Below, piece by piece: positions 43,682 through 52,169 of a DNA stretch of 52,216 nt. The notes under the pieces were generated by a model, which saw only the letters and a list, made by a program, of their open reading frames with translations, did no database searches and was not told where the DNA came from. Location of the stretch: contig NZ_KN708638.1 of the NCBI RefSeq assembly GCF_000805335.1, positions 2,976,905 through 3,029,120 on the forward strand, given 5' to 3'. This DNA comes from Streptomyces sp. CT34. Lineage in GTDB: Bacteria > Actinomycetota > Actinomycetes > Streptomycetales > Streptomycetaceae. The first letter of the stretch is position 1, and every line of letters begins with the position of its first letter. Both the position numbers and the translations under genes were made by a program.

Positions 43682-44479
43682 TCAGCGGTAGCCGGCCCTG
43701 GTGCGGATGCGGGCGACGCCGGCGAGGACGAGCAGGGTGGTGGCCATCAGGGCGACGGCCAGCGCGGCGCCGGTGAAGAGGGAGCCGCGGTCGGTGGCGG
43801 CGAAGATCTGGACCGGCAGCGGCATCCAGTCCGGCGGGTAGAGCATCATCGTGGCGCTCAACTCGCCCATGGAGAGGGCGAAGCACAGGCCGGCGGCTGC
43901 GGTGAGGGACGGCAGCAGCAGCGGCAGCTTGACCCGCCACAGGACGTACGCGGGGCGGGGGGCGAGGCCGGCGGCGCTCTGTTCGTACGCGGGGTCGAGG
44001 CGGCCGAGCGCGGCGCTCACGGACTGGTGGGCGAAGGCGGTGACCAGCACGGTGTGGGCGGTGATCACGATCTGCGGGGTGCCGTTGAGGAGGAACGGGG
44101 GCCGGGAGAAGGCGACGAGGAGGGAGAGGCCGACGACGACGGAGGGGACGGCGACGGGGAGGAGGAAGAGGGTGTCGAGCAGGCGGCGGGCGCGGCGGCC
44201 GAGCTTCTCGGCGGCGAGCGCGGCCCAGGTGCCGGTGACGAGGGCGGCGGCACTGGCCGCGAGGGCGGTCAGGACGCTGGTGAACAGGGCGGCGGGGGCG
44301 CTGCCCCGTGCGCTGTCCTGGTAGTGCGTCAGGGTGAGGTGGGAGGGGAGGGCGCCGCTCCAGCCGGTGGCGAAGGAGGCGGCGGCGATCACCAGGAGCG
44401 GGAGGGCGAAGACGGGCAGGAAGAGGAGGAAGAAGGCCGCCCAGGTGGCCCGTCGGGCGGACGCGCTATGCACGAGCAT
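43682..44479 (-). CDS. phnV: ABC transporter permease (phosphonate)
   Basis: 265 residues, about six helices. EAA-like loop: YEQSAAGLAPRPAYVLWRVK then LPLLLPSLTAAAGL. Overlaps phnU by 14 bp, so coupled. Forms the channel with PhnU. Substrate assigned from the binding protein and the hydrolase in the operon. Confidence 0.82.
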   Translation of the reverse strand: MLVHSASARRATWAAFFLLFLPVFALPLLVIAAASFATGWSGALPSHLTLTHYQDSARGSAPAALFTSVLTALAASAAALVTGTWAALAAEKLGRRARRLLDTLFLLPVAVPSVVVGLSLLVAFSRPPFLLNGTPQIVITAHTVLVTAFAHQSVSAALGRLDPAYEQSAAGLAPRPAYVLWRVKLPLLLPSLTAAAGLCFALSMGELSATMMLYPPDWMPLPVQIFAATDRGSLFTGAALAVALMATTLLVLAGVARIRTRAGYR

Positions 44480-45446
44480 GGTGGGCGGCTCCGGTGCGGG
44501 TCGGGGTGTCGTTGCGGGGGTGGCCGGTGGGGGTGGTGCCGCCGGGGGCTCCGTCCGGGTCGGCGCCGGGCCGGGCGGTACGGGCGGTGCCGCGGCCGGC
44601 CGCGGTACGGGACATGACGGTCCGGTAGAGGGCGTAGAGCGCGGCGGACAGCGCGACGTCGACGACCGCGACGACGCAGGCGCCGGTGTAGTCGCCGTCG
44701 AGGATCGCCTTGCCGTAGACGAGCACCGGCAGGGTGACGACGTCCTTGGCGCCGGTGAACAGGACGATCCCGAACTCGTTGAGGCTCAGGACGAGGACGA
44801 GTGCCCCGCCGGCCGCGAGCGAGGGCAGCGCCTCCGGGAGGATCACCGTCCGCACGATGCGCCACGGCCGGGCGCCCAGGGAGGCGGCGGCCTCCAGCTG
44901 GCCGGTCTCCACCTGGGAGAACGCGGCGAGCAGGGGGCGCATCACGAACGGTGTGAAGTAGGTGACCTCGGCCAGCAGGACGCCCCAGGGGGTGTGCAGG
45001 AAGTCCAGCGGGCCGTGGGCGGCGCCGGTGAGGTCCGTCCAGAGGCCGTTGGCGATGCCGGCGGTGCCGTAGAGGAACAGCAGGGCGAGGGTGATCAGGA
45101 AGGACGGGAAGGCCAGGAAGATGTCGATGAAGCGGGCCAGGGCCCGGCCGCCGGGGAACGGGACGAAGGCGATGACGAGGGAGAGCGCGAGGCCGAGCAG
45201 CAGGGCGCCGAGGGTGGCGCCGGCCGCGAGGAGCGCGGTGGTGGTGAGCGCGCCCTGGAAGGAGGCGGCGGCGAGGACCGCGGCGTAGGGGGCGATGGAG
45301 GCCCCTTGGCCGTTCTCGGGGGTGACGGACCGGGCCACCACCAGGGCGAGCGGGTAGAGGAAGACCAGGCCGAGGGCGGCGGCCGGCGGCAGCGCCCAGA
45401 GGGCGGCGGTGCGGCGGGGGCGGGTGCGGGGCTCCCGGTCAGGCAT
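44466..45446 (-). CDS. phnU: ABC transporter permease (phosphonate)
   Basis: 326 residues from ATG 45446. About six helices (first at ~15-35). EAA loop: LEAAASLGARPWRIVRTVIL then PEALPSLAAGGALVLVLSLN. A ~45-residue Pro/Thr-rich C-terminal tail is unusual. Overlaps the phnT C-terminal fragment by 8 bp and phnV by 14 bp. Confidence 0.82.
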   Translation of the reverse strand: MPDREPRTRPRRTAALWALPPAAALGLVFLYPLALVVARSVTPENGQGASIAPYAAVLAAASFQGALTTTALLAAGATLGALLLGLALSLVIAFVPFPGGRALARFIDIFLAFPSFLITLALLFLYGTAGIANGLWTDLTGAAHGPLDFLHTPWGVLLAEVTYFTPFVMRPLLAAFSQVETGQLEAAASLGARPWRIVRTVILPEALPSLAAGGALVLVLSLNEFGIVLFTGAKDVVTLPVLVYGKAILDGDYTGACVVAVVDVALSAALYALYRTVMSRTAAGRGTARTARPGADPDGAPGGTTPTGHPRNDTPTRTGAAHHARA

Positions 45447-45789
45447 GCGGCGCCCCGTCCGCCGCGAGGCCCGCCGGGATGAGGACGGCGTCCTCCGGGG
45501 CGAAGTGCAGGGCGATCTCGGTGCCGAGGGCCGGGGGTTCGCGCAGTTCGCGGACGTCGACCATGATCCGGTGGCCGCCGGCCGCCACGTACAGCCGGTG
45601 GGTGGCACCGCGCCACTGGATCTCGGCGACCGTGCCGTGCAGGGTGTTGCCGCCGGGCGCCGGGCTCTCACCGAGGCCGATGAGGTGCGGGCGGACGCAG
45701 AGGGTGGCGGTGGCTCCAGGGGCGGCCCCGCCGACGGGTACGGTCAGCGGCCGGCCGGCGAAGTCCGCCCCGCCCTCGCGTACGGTCAC
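45439..45789 (-). CDS. phnT: C-terminal (TOBE) part of the split phosphonate ABC ATPase
   Basis: 116 residues opening MTVREGGADFAGRPLTV and continuing with TOBE-type strands (LCVRPHLIGLGES, GTVAEIQWRGATHRLYV). This is the normal C-terminal continuation of the ATPase encoded upstream. It is out of frame by one base and begins with a GTG that overlaps the upstream stop (GTGA), so it could still be translated by coupling as a separate subunit. Confidence 0.7.
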   Translation of the reverse strand: MTVREGGADFAGRPLTVPVGGAAPGATATLCVRPHLIGLGESPAPGGNTLHGTVAEIQWRGATHRLYVAAGGHRIMVDVRELREPPALGTEIALHFAPEDAVLIPAGLAADGAPHA

Positions 45790-46589
45790 CGGCAGCAGGT
45801 TGGCGGTCCCACGAACGACGCGGTGAAGGCGGTGCGCGGGCTGCGGTAGAGCTGCTGCGGGGTGCCGCAGTCGCGCAGCCGGGCGTTGTCCAGGACGGCG
45901 ATCCGGTCGGCCAGGGTCAGCGCCTCGACCTGGTCGTGGGTGACGTAGAGGATGGTGACATCGGGCAACTCGCGGTGCAGCCGGGCGAGTTCGGCGAGCA
46001 TTCCGGAGCGGAGCCGGGCGTCGAGCGCGGACAGCGGTTCGTCCAGCAGCAGGACGCGGGGGCGGATGGCGAGCGCGCGGGCGAGGGCGACGCGCTGCTG
46101 CTGACCGCCGGACAGCTCCCGGGGGTGCCGGTCGGCGTAGCCGGCCATGCCGGTCATCTCCAGCGCCTCGGCGACCCGGCCGGGGATCCCGTCGCGTGGC
46201 GCCTTCTGTGCCCGGAGTCCGAAGGCGACGTTCTCGGCGACCTTCATGTGCGGGAACAGCGCGTACTGCTGGACGACCATGCCGATGCCGCGCTGGTACG
46301 GCGGGAGGTCGGTGACGTCCCGGCCGCCGATCAGCACCCGGCCGCGCACCGGCCGGACGAAGCCGGCGACCGCCCGCAGCGCGGTGGTCTTGCCGGAGCC
46401 GGACGGGCCGAGCAGGGCCATCACCTCGCCGGGTTCGACGGTGAGGTCGAAGGAGTCCAGGACAGTGTTCGCACCGTGCCCGCCGTGTTTGCCGTAGGCG
46501 ACGGTGACGTCGTCGAAGCGGATGCCGCAGGGCGGGGCGGGGGATGCGGGCGCGCCGGTGCGGGCGGGGGCGGCGGCGGGCGCCGGCAT
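45786..46589 (-). CDS. phnT: Phosphonate ABC transporter ATPase, N-terminal part (frameshifted)
   Basis: 267 residues. Walker A GPSGSGKTT, Q-loop MVVQQYALFPH, signature LSGGQQQRVALARAL, Walker B VLLLDEPLSALD, switch His YVTHDQVEAL. The ATPase core is complete. The end reads TASFVGPPTCCR-stop; restoring one base after SFVG gives T-A-N-L-L-P-V-T-V, the expected sequence, which continues into the next fragment. So one base appears deleted near 45800-45806. Starts 1 nt after the phosphonatase stop. Confidence 0.85.
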   Translation of the reverse strand: MPAPAAAPARTGAPASPAPPCGIRFDDVTVAYGKHGGHGANTVLDSFDLTVEPGEVMALLGPSGSGKTTALRAVAGFVRPVRGRVLIGGRDVTDLPPYQRGIGMVVQQYALFPHMKVAENVAFGLRAQKAPRDGIPGRVAEALEMTGMAGYADRHPRELSGGQQQRVALARALAIRPRVLLLDEPLSALDARLRSGMLAELARLHRELPDVTILYVTHDQVEALTLADRIAVLDNARLRDCGTPQQLYRSPRTAFTASFVGPPTCCR

Positions 46590-46590
46590 C

Positions 46591-47343
46591 TCACACCACC
46601 CCCAGCAGCGCGGGCAGTTCGGCGACCGACCCGAGGACGTGGGTGGCGCCGGCGGCCTCCAGCGCTGCCGCCCCGTGGACCCCGGTGAGCACGCCGGCGA
46701 CGACCGAGGCGCCGCTGCGCCGCCCGGCGGTCATGTCGGAGGAGGTGTCGCCGGCCACCGCGATCTGCCGTACGTCGGCGGCGGCGCCGGTGCGGAGCAG
46801 GGCGGTGAGGACCATGTCGGGGTAGGGGCGGCCCCGGCCGCCGGCGTCGGCCGGGCACAGGGTCAGCGCGGCCAGGTCGCGCCAGCCGAGGGCGTCGAGG
46901 ACGGCGTCCTGGGTGACGCGGGCGAAGCCGGTGGTCAACACGACCGTGCGGCCGGCCTGTTGGAGGGCCTCGATGGCCTCGCGGGCGCCGGGGACGGGGG
47001 TGATCCTGCCGTCGTCGACCAGGTCGGCGTAGGCCGTCTCGAAGGCGCGGTTGGCGCGGCGGGCCGCGTCCTCGGTGGCGGCGGGGTCGCCGTCGGGGGC
47101 GGCGAACAGGTGCCGGAAGACGGAGATCTTGGACGCGCCCATGGTGGCCCGTACGTAGGCGAGTTGCTCGGCGTGGGCGGGGCTGCCGGGCTCGACGCCC
47201 ATGTGCCGGGCGGCGGCGTCGAACGCCCGCTCCACCAGGCCGTCGTCGGCGACGGTGGTGCCGGCCATGTCGAGGACGGCCAGCCGGATGGCGTCCCGGT
47301 CGTGCCGGGCGGGGGTCGGACGGGGTGTCAACTGGCTCACCAT
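46591..47343 (-). CDS. Phosphonatase-like HAD hydrolase
   Basis: 250 residues. HAD motif I: AVLDMAGTTVADDGLV (the MAGTT form seen in phosphonoacetaldehyde hydrolases and relatives). Motif II: VVLTTGFARVTQ. Motif III: GRPYPDMVL with motif IV VAGDTSSDMTAG. A helical cap holds RATMGASKISVFRHLF, but the Schiff-base Lys of true PhnX is not obvious in its usual place. It probably cleaves the C-P bond of phosphonoacetaldehyde or an analogue. Overlaps the oxidase gene by 7 bp. Confidence 0.82.
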   Translation of the reverse strand: MVSQLTPRPTPARHDRDAIRLAVLDMAGTTVADDGLVERAFDAAARHMGVEPGSPAHAEQLAYVRATMGASKISVFRHLFAAPDGDPAATEDAARRANRAFETAYADLVDDGRITPVPGAREAIEALQQAGRTVVLTTGFARVTQDAVLDALGWRDLAALTLCPADAGGRGRPYPDMVLTALLRTGAAADVRQIAVAGDTSSDMTAGRRSGASVVAGVLTGVHGAAALEAAGATHVLGSVAELPALLGVV

Positions 47344-48458
47344 CCCAGTTCGTTCGCGGTGGTTTCGGCGATGGCCGGGGCGCAGGTCATACCGCGTCCG
47401 CCGGGTCCGGTGACCAGCCAGACACCGTCGCGGACCTGCCGGCGATGGACGACGCGGGCGGTGTCGGTGCACTGGGCGTAGACCCCGGCCCAGCGGCGGC
47501 GGATGCGCGGCAGCGGGCGGCCGAGGATCGCCTCGACGACGCCGGTGAGGTGCTCGTAGGGCTCCTCGACGGTGTCGAAGGCGAACGGCGCCCGGTATTC
47601 GTGGGTGTCGCCTATGGTCAGTCCGCCGTCGGCCCGCTGGACCATCAGCAGCTGCATCTTGTGCGCGGCGGCGGTCGGGGCCTGGGCCTGGCCGGCGTCG
47701 AGGGCGTCCAGGGCGTCGCCGCGGTAGGCGGGGTAGTAGCGGAAGCTGTCGGCGTCGGCGACGGAGGTGGGCAGCGGCTCGCCGAGCGGGTCGGTCTGCA
47801 TCATCTGGAGGCGTACCCGGCGCACCGGCAGGTCGGGGGCGAGTTCCCGGACCAGGCCACCGAGCCAGGCGCCGGTGCACAGGATCACCGCGTCGCCGTG
47901 GTGGGTCTCGCCGTGGTCGTCGCGGACCGCACGCCCGCCGACCACCTCGCGGACCTCGCGCCCGCCGAGGTAGGTGTACCGGCCGGATGCCAGCAGTGCT
48001 TCCTTCAGAGCGAGTTGGGCGACGCGGGGTTCCACGGCGGCGTCCCGCTCGCACCACAGGGCGCCGGTGAAGTCGCCGCGCAGGGCGGGGTTGACGGCGC
48101 GGGCCCGCTCGGCGTCGAGGAGGCGGTAGCCGCGGGCGGCGGCGTCGGGGCGGCGGGTGGCGGCCTCGGCGACCGCGCGTTCGGCGTCGTTGCGGACGAC
48201 GGTCAGCGATCCGGTGGCACGGAAGCCCAGGCCGGGGACGCGTGCGCCGATGCCTTCCCAGAGTTCGCGGGCGCGGAGGGCGGTGGCCAGCTCCTCGCCG
48301 CCGGCCCGGCCGCTGACCCAGATCTGCCCGAAGTTGCGGACCGAGGCGCCGCGGGCCTCGGCCTCCCGCTCGATGTGCCGGACCTCGTGACCTCGTTCAA
48401 CTGCGTGCCAGGCGTGCATGGTTCCCAGTACGCCGGCTCCGACGACTATGACTCGCAT
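47337..48458 (-). CDS. FAD-dependent oxidoreductase (PbfD/TIGR03364-like)
   Basis: 373 residues from ATG 48458. FAD-binding Rossmann motif VIVVGAGVLGTMHAWHAVER at the N-terminus; second FAD strand AVILCTGAWLGG; C-terminal FAD contact LVTGPGGRGMTCAPAIAET. This DAO-type group occurs in phosphonate operons, where it oxidises (N-methyl-)2-aminoethylphosphonate to phosphonoacetaldehyde. It would replace the transaminase PhnW, absent here. First gene of the catabolic operon. Confidence 0.84.
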   Translation of the reverse strand: MRVIVVGAGVLGTMHAWHAVERGHEVRHIEREAEARGASVRNFGQIWVSGRAGGEELATALRARELWEGIGARVPGLGFRATGSLTVVRNDAERAVAEAATRRPDAAARGYRLLDAERARAVNPALRGDFTGALWCERDAAVEPRVAQLALKEALLASGRYTYLGGREVREVVGGRAVRDDHGETHHGDAVILCTGAWLGGLVRELAPDLPVRRVRLQMMQTDPLGEPLPTSVADADSFRYYPAYRGDALDALDAGQAQAPTAAAHKMQLLMVQRADGGLTIGDTHEYRAPFAFDTVEEPYEHLTGVVEAILGRPLPRIRRRWAGVYAQCTDTARVVHRRQVRDGVWLVTGPGGRGMTCAPAIAETTANELGW

Positions 48459-48531
48459 GCCCCAGACGGTCGCGGCGGCGGATGACCCGCGGGGGACGGT
48501 TCGGCAACGGGACGGTGAACAGGGGTCCAAA

Positions 48532-48562
48532 GTTGGCCTAGACCCGTTATCGTTCCGTTATC
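48532..48562. promoter_or_regulatory. Candidate GntR/UTRA operator and direct repeats
   Basis: TTGGCCTAGACC (48533-48544) resembles the TGGTCTAGACCA core of HutC-type regulators. Directly next to it CCGTTATC occurs twice (48544-48551, 48555-48562), 11 bp apart. In the 193-bp gap between the regulator and its presumed operon. Confidence 0.45.
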
Positions 48563-48651
48563 TTGGCGAAGAGGTCGCGCCACCGGCCAACGTCCGTATC
48601 CGGGGCGGCCGTTGCGGCCGTTGCGGGCGTTGCGGTCAGGGCGGCCGGCCG

Positions 48652-49425
48652 CTACGGATTCCCGGGCCGGGTGCCCAGGTGCGTGGTGAACGAGAACCGG
48701 TCCCCGCGGTAGAGCGACCGCACCCGCTCCAGCGGGCGGCCCTCGGTGTCCCGCGACAGGCGGTGGATCAGCAGCATCGGCAGCGCGCCGGGGGTGCCGA
48801 TCAGCAGCGCCTCACGCGGGGTGGCCAGCACCGTCTCCAGTCGTTCGTCCGCGTCCCCGAAGCCGATGCCCAACCGGTCGTGGAGGTAGGCGTAGAAGGA
48901 GGAGTCCGGCGCGAAGTCGTCCGCCAGGTCCGGGACCCGGGCCACCGCGACGTAGGTGCTCTCCAGCCCGACCCGCTCGTCGTCGGCGAGCAGCACCCGC
49001 TCCATGTGCCAGACCGGGTCGCCCGCCGTCACCGCGAGGTCGGCGGCGAGCGCCGGCGGGCAGCGGAAGCGGTCCAGCGAGACCAGGTGCCGGCCGGGGG
49101 TGCGGCCCTGGCGGCGTACGCCCTCGGTGTAGCTGGCGAGGGACAGCGGCTGCTCCATCTTGGGCCCGGCGACGACCGTGCCGCGCCCCAGCCGCTTCAG
49201 CCGCCCCTCCAGCACCAGCTCCCGCAGGGCCTGGCGCAGCGTCTCCCGCGAGACCGCGAACCGCAGGGCCAGTTCGCGCTCCGCGGGCAGCGGTTCGCCT
49301 TCGCCCAACTCCGAGAGCAGGGCGGCGATTTCGACCTTCGCCGCGTAGTACTTGGGGATGCGTCCGTGCTCGGGGATGCCGGACCGGATGGGTGCGCCAG
49401 GTTCCTGGCCGTACGGGAACTCCAC
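48652..49425 (-). CDS. GntR-family (HutC/UTRA) regulator
   Basis: 257 residues from GTG 49425. N-terminal winged helix: PLPAERELALRFAVSRETLR followed by QALRELVLEGRLKRLGRGT. C-terminal UTRA effector domain: PVWHMERVLLADDERVGLES and RVRSLYRGDRFSF. Its position before the phosphonate genes, same strand, suggests control by a phosphonate or intermediate, as with PhnR. Confidence 0.88.
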   Translation of the reverse strand: MEFPYGQEPGAPIRSGIPEHGRIPKYYAAKVEIAALLSELGEGEPLPAERELALRFAVSRETLRQALRELVLEGRLKRLGRGTVVAGPKMEQPLSLASYTEGVRRQGRTPGRHLVSLDRFRCPPALAADLAVTAGDPVWHMERVLLADDERVGLESTYVAVARVPDLADDFAPDSSFYAYLHDRLGIGFGDADERLETVLATPREALLIGTPGALPMLLIHRLSRDTEGRPLERVRSLYRGDRFSFTTHLGTRPGNP

Positions 49426-49521
49426 CCGGGGATCTTCGCACCGACGGCGGGGGCGGGGGGCCACGCCCCTCGGGGAACGGCCGGGCCCCTTCCGATCCCG
49501 ACCCCGTCGGGGACCGGCTCC

Positions 49522-49677
49522 AGGCCCTGTCGTCGAACTCCCGCCTGCCGGGCGGCGTCCGGCACGCGCCCCCACCCTCGAACGGCTTCGCACGGCTCGG
49601 GCGGGGCCCCCTTCGCCGCACCGGACGCCGCCCGGCACGCCCTACGGGCGGACGACGGGAGTGTGACGACAGGGCCT
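49522..49677. mobile_element. MITE-like inverted-repeat element
   Basis: Ends match over 22 bp with two mismatches (49522-49543 AGGCCCTGTCGTC...; 49656-49677 ...GACGACAGGGCCT). Inside, a second perfect 16-bp pair GCCGGGCGGCGTCCGG (49547-49562 and 49621-49636). Non-coding. AGGCCCTGTCGTC-type ends are recalled from Streptomyces elements. The right end touches the ROK gene stop. The remaining 49426-49521 is the GntR upstream region. Confidence 0.6.
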
Positions 49678-50830
49678 AGCGGAACAGCCCCGTCAGCACC
49701 AGCTCGGCGGCGCCGTCCGCGACGGTCCGGGCCCCGCCGCGGGCCAGGGCCACCGCGGGCGCGGCCCCGGGGCCGCCGCCGGGTGCCGCCCGCGGCCGGC
49801 CGCGCAGCGCCGCGTGCCCGGCGAGCTCCCGGGCCACGCCGCTCCGGAACGCCTCGGGGTGCTCCCGTACGGTGCGGCCCCCGAGCAGCACCCGGTCGAT
49901 GTCCAGCAGTTCGACGAGGTTGGCCGCGGCCACGCCCAGCACCCGGGCCGCCGCCGGGAGATCGCCGCGGGCCACCGCCGCCAGGCACAGCGCCTCCACG
50001 CAGCCGTGCCGCCCGCAGCCGCACCGCGGACCGTCCAACTGCACCACCTGGTGGCCGAATTCGCCGGCGCCGGTGTGCGGGCCGCGGTAGAGGGCGCCGC
50101 CCAGGACGAGCCCGGCGCCCAGCCCGGTGCCGAGGTGGAGGTAGGCGAAGGAGGCGCCGGCCTCCTCCGGTGCGCGGCCGATGCCGAGCGCCGCCGCGTT
50201 GGTGTCCTTGTCGAGGACGACGGGCAGGCCGAGGCGGGCGGCGAGCGCGTCCCGCAGCGGGAAGCCGTCCCACTGCGGGAGGCCGGTGACCTGGCGCAGC
50301 ACGCCGCTCTCGTGGTCGAGCGGCCCCGGGCAGGCCACCCCGGCGCCGAGCACCGGCGGCCCGCCCGCCGCGTCCCGCAGCGCCGCGACCTCCCGTGCGG
50401 CGGCGGCCAGCACCGCCTCGGCGCCGGCGCCGAGGTCCAGCGGTGCCCGGCGCTCCGCGACCGGCCGGCCGGCGAGGTCCGCCAGCACGCAGCGGATCTC
50501 GTCGCGGTCCAGGTGCAGGCCGACGGCGTACCGGGCGCCGGGGACCAGGCGCAGTACGGTGCGCGGTTTACCGCCGGTGGAGGCCCGGCGGCCGGCTTCC
50601 CCGGCCAGGCCGTCGGCCCGCAGCCGGGCGGTGATCTTGCTGACCGCCTGCGGGGTGAGGCCGGTGCGCTCGGCCAGCTCCGGGCGGCTGGCCCCCGCCT
50701 CGCCCGCCGCGCGCAGCAGACCGAGCAGCAGCGCGGCGTTGTGTCCCCGCAGGGCGAGGAGGTTCGCGCCGGGGCCGGCGGCGGGTGTCGTGGGGGCGGT
50801 GGCCGGGGGGCCGGGATCGTTGCTGCTCAC
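49676..50830 (-). CDS. ROK-family transcriptional regulator
   Basis: 384 residues from GTG 50830. N-terminal winged helix: ASRPELAERTGLTPQAVSKI. ROK domain: LHLGTGLGAGLVLGGALYRG, the Zn-binding GPRCGCGRHGCVEALC and HTGAGEFGHQVV. It represses sugar genes until bound by a sugar or sugar phosphate. It is divergent from the Gfo/Idh/MocA gene at 50887, across a palindrome (50856-50878). Its stop codon lies at the edge of the MITE-like element, so the natural C-terminus may have been altered. Confidence 0.88.
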   Translation of the reverse strand: MSSNDPGPPATAPTTPAAGPGANLLALRGHNAALLLGLLRAAGEAGASRPELAERTGLTPQAVSKITARLRADGLAGEAGRRASTGGKPRTVLRLVPGARYAVGLHLDRDEIRCVLADLAGRPVAERRAPLDLGAGAEAVLAAAAREVAALRDAAGGPPVLGAGVACPGPLDHESGVLRQVTGLPQWDGFPLRDALAARLGLPVVLDKDTNAAALGIGRAPEEAGASFAYLHLGTGLGAGLVLGGALYRGPHTGAGEFGHQVVQLDGPRCGCGRHGCVEALCLAAVARGDLPAAARVLGVAAANLVELLDIDRVLLGGRTVREHPEAFRSGVARELAGHAALRGRPRAAPGGGPGAAPAVALARGGARTVADGAAELVLTGLFR

Positions 50831-50855
50831 ACCCCCATTGTCCGTGCTGCTTGCG

Positions 50856-50878
50856 CTTTGGCAACAGCGTTGCGAAAG
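50856..50878. promoter_or_regulatory. Palindromic operator for the ROK regulator
   Basis: CTTTGGCAAC - AGC - GTTGCGAAAG, 9 of 10 positions symmetric, in the 56-bp divergent gap between the ROK and oxidoreductase genes. Confidence 0.7.
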
Positions 50879-50886
50879 TGGACGGC

Positions 50887-52020
50887 ATGAATGCCCCCCT
50901 GGGTGACCCCCTGGGCACCCCCCACTCCCCCCGCCCGCCCTTCCGTGTCGGCCTCGTCGGATACGGCCTGGCGGGGTCGGTCTTCCACGCCCCGCTGATC
51001 GCCGTCACCGAAGGGCTGCTGCTCGACACCGTCTCGACCTCCGACCCCGAGCGGCAGGCACAGGCCCGCGCCGAGCACCCGCAGGTCCGTACGGTGGCCA
51101 CCGCCGAGGCCGTGCTGGACCGGGCCGCCGCCGGCGCGCTGGACCTGATCGTGCTGGCGAGCCCGAACAGGACGCACGTCCCGCTCGCCACCGCCGCGCT
51201 GGAGGCCGGTGTCCCGGTCGTCGTCGACAAGCCGCTGGCCGCCACCGCCGCCGAGGCCGAGAAGCTCGCCGCGCTCGCCGCCGACCGCGGGCTGCTGCTC
51301 TCCGTCTTCCAGAACCGCCGCTGGGACAACGACTTCCTGACCGTGCGCAAGCTGATCGCGGACGGGGCGCTCGGCGAGGTGCGGCGCTTCGAGTCCCGCT
51401 TCGAGCGCTGGCGGCCCCGACCCAAGGGCGGCTGGCGCGAGTCCGGCGACCCGGCCGAGCTCGGCGGGCTGCTCTACGACCTCGGCAGCCACCTCGCCGA
51501 CCAGGCACTGACCCTCTTCGGCCCGGCCGCCTCCGTGTACGCCGAGGCCGACATCCGCCGTCCGGGCGCGGAGGCCGACGACGACACCTTCATCGCCATC
51601 ACCCATGCCAACGGCGTCCGCTCCCACCTGTGGATGAGCGCCATCGCTCCCCTCCTGGGCCCCCGTTTCCGGGTGCTGGGAGACCGGGCCGGCTACACCA
51701 AGCACGGCCTGGACCCGCAGGAGGCCGCGCTGCGCGAGGGCCAACGCCCCGGCGACGAGGGCGTGGAGTGGGGCGTGGAGAAGCGGACCGGCTGGGGCCG
51801 CCTCGGCGCCGGGGCGTCCCCCCGGAGCGGCGGCGGCGATCCGGTGGAGACGCTGCCGGGCGACTACCCCGCCTACTACGCCGCGATCGAACGGGCCCTG
51901 CGGGAGGGCGGCGAGCCGCCGGTGACCGCCACCGAGGCCGCGGCGGCACTGCGCGTCCTGGAGGCCGCCCGGATCTCCGCGGCCGAGGGCCGGACGGTCC
52001 GGATCGGGGCGGCGGCCTGA
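50887..52020 (+). CDS. Gfo/Idh/MocA-family oxidoreductase
   Basis: 377 residues from ATG 50887. NAD(P) site: VGLVGYGLAGSVFHAPLI. Catalytic Lys: VVVDKPLAATAAEAEKL (the EKP-like motif with Asp). C-terminal domain: GGLLYDLGSHLADQALTLFG carries the conserved D-x-G-x-H. It oxidises or reduces a sugar, inositol or their derivatives. Divergent from and probably controlled by the ROK regulator. Confidence 0.9.
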   Translation: MNAPLGDPLGTPHSPRPPFRVGLVGYGLAGSVFHAPLIAVTEGLLLDTVSTSDPERQAQARAEHPQVRTVATAEAVLDRAAAGALDLIVLASPNRTHVPLATAALEAGVPVVVDKPLAATAAEAEKLAALAADRGLLLSVFQNRRWDNDFLTVRKLIADGALGEVRRFESRFERWRPRPKGGWRESGDPAELGGLLYDLGSHLADQALTLFGPAASVYAEADIRRPGAEADDDTFIAITHANGVRSHLWMSAIAPLLGPRFRVLGDRAGYTKHGLDPQEAALREGQRPGDEGVEWGVEKRTGWGRLGAGASPRSGGGDPVETLPGDYPAYYAAIERALREGGEPPVTATEAAAALRVLEAARISAAEGRTVRIGAAA

Positions 52021-52100
52021 CGCTGCGCTTGGCGGGCTTCCCACGTTGTCGGCTTTCCCGCCGTTCCGCTGCGCTTTGCCTGCTGCCCACGTTGCCGGGT
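52021..52100. repeat. Two ~32-bp imperfect direct repeats
   Basis: CGCTGCGCTTGGC...CCCACGTTGTCGG (52021-52052) and CGCTGCGCTTTGC...CCCACGTTGCCGG (52069-52100), directly after the oxidoreductase stop. Non-coding. Confidence 0.65.
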
Positions 52101-52169
52101 GCGGCACCGTTGCGCCTGCGGCGGGCGGTGCCGCTGCGCGGGGCTGTCGGGTGCGGTGACGGGCCGGAG

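Noticed and set aside
43503..43691. Short plus-strand ORF (62 codons) around the phnS start
   Set aside because: Antisense to the phnS signal peptide region and without ribosome site or coding bias.
42527..44617. 696-codon plus-strand open frame opposite phnS and phnV
   Set aside because: Antisense shadow of two well-defined transporter genes; its translation is Gly/Glu-rich repeats.
52021..52100. Possible CRISPR-like repeat pair
   Set aside because: Only two imperfect copies with a 16-bp gap and no further units; no cas genes in the window despite the Cas4-like nuclease at 16190.
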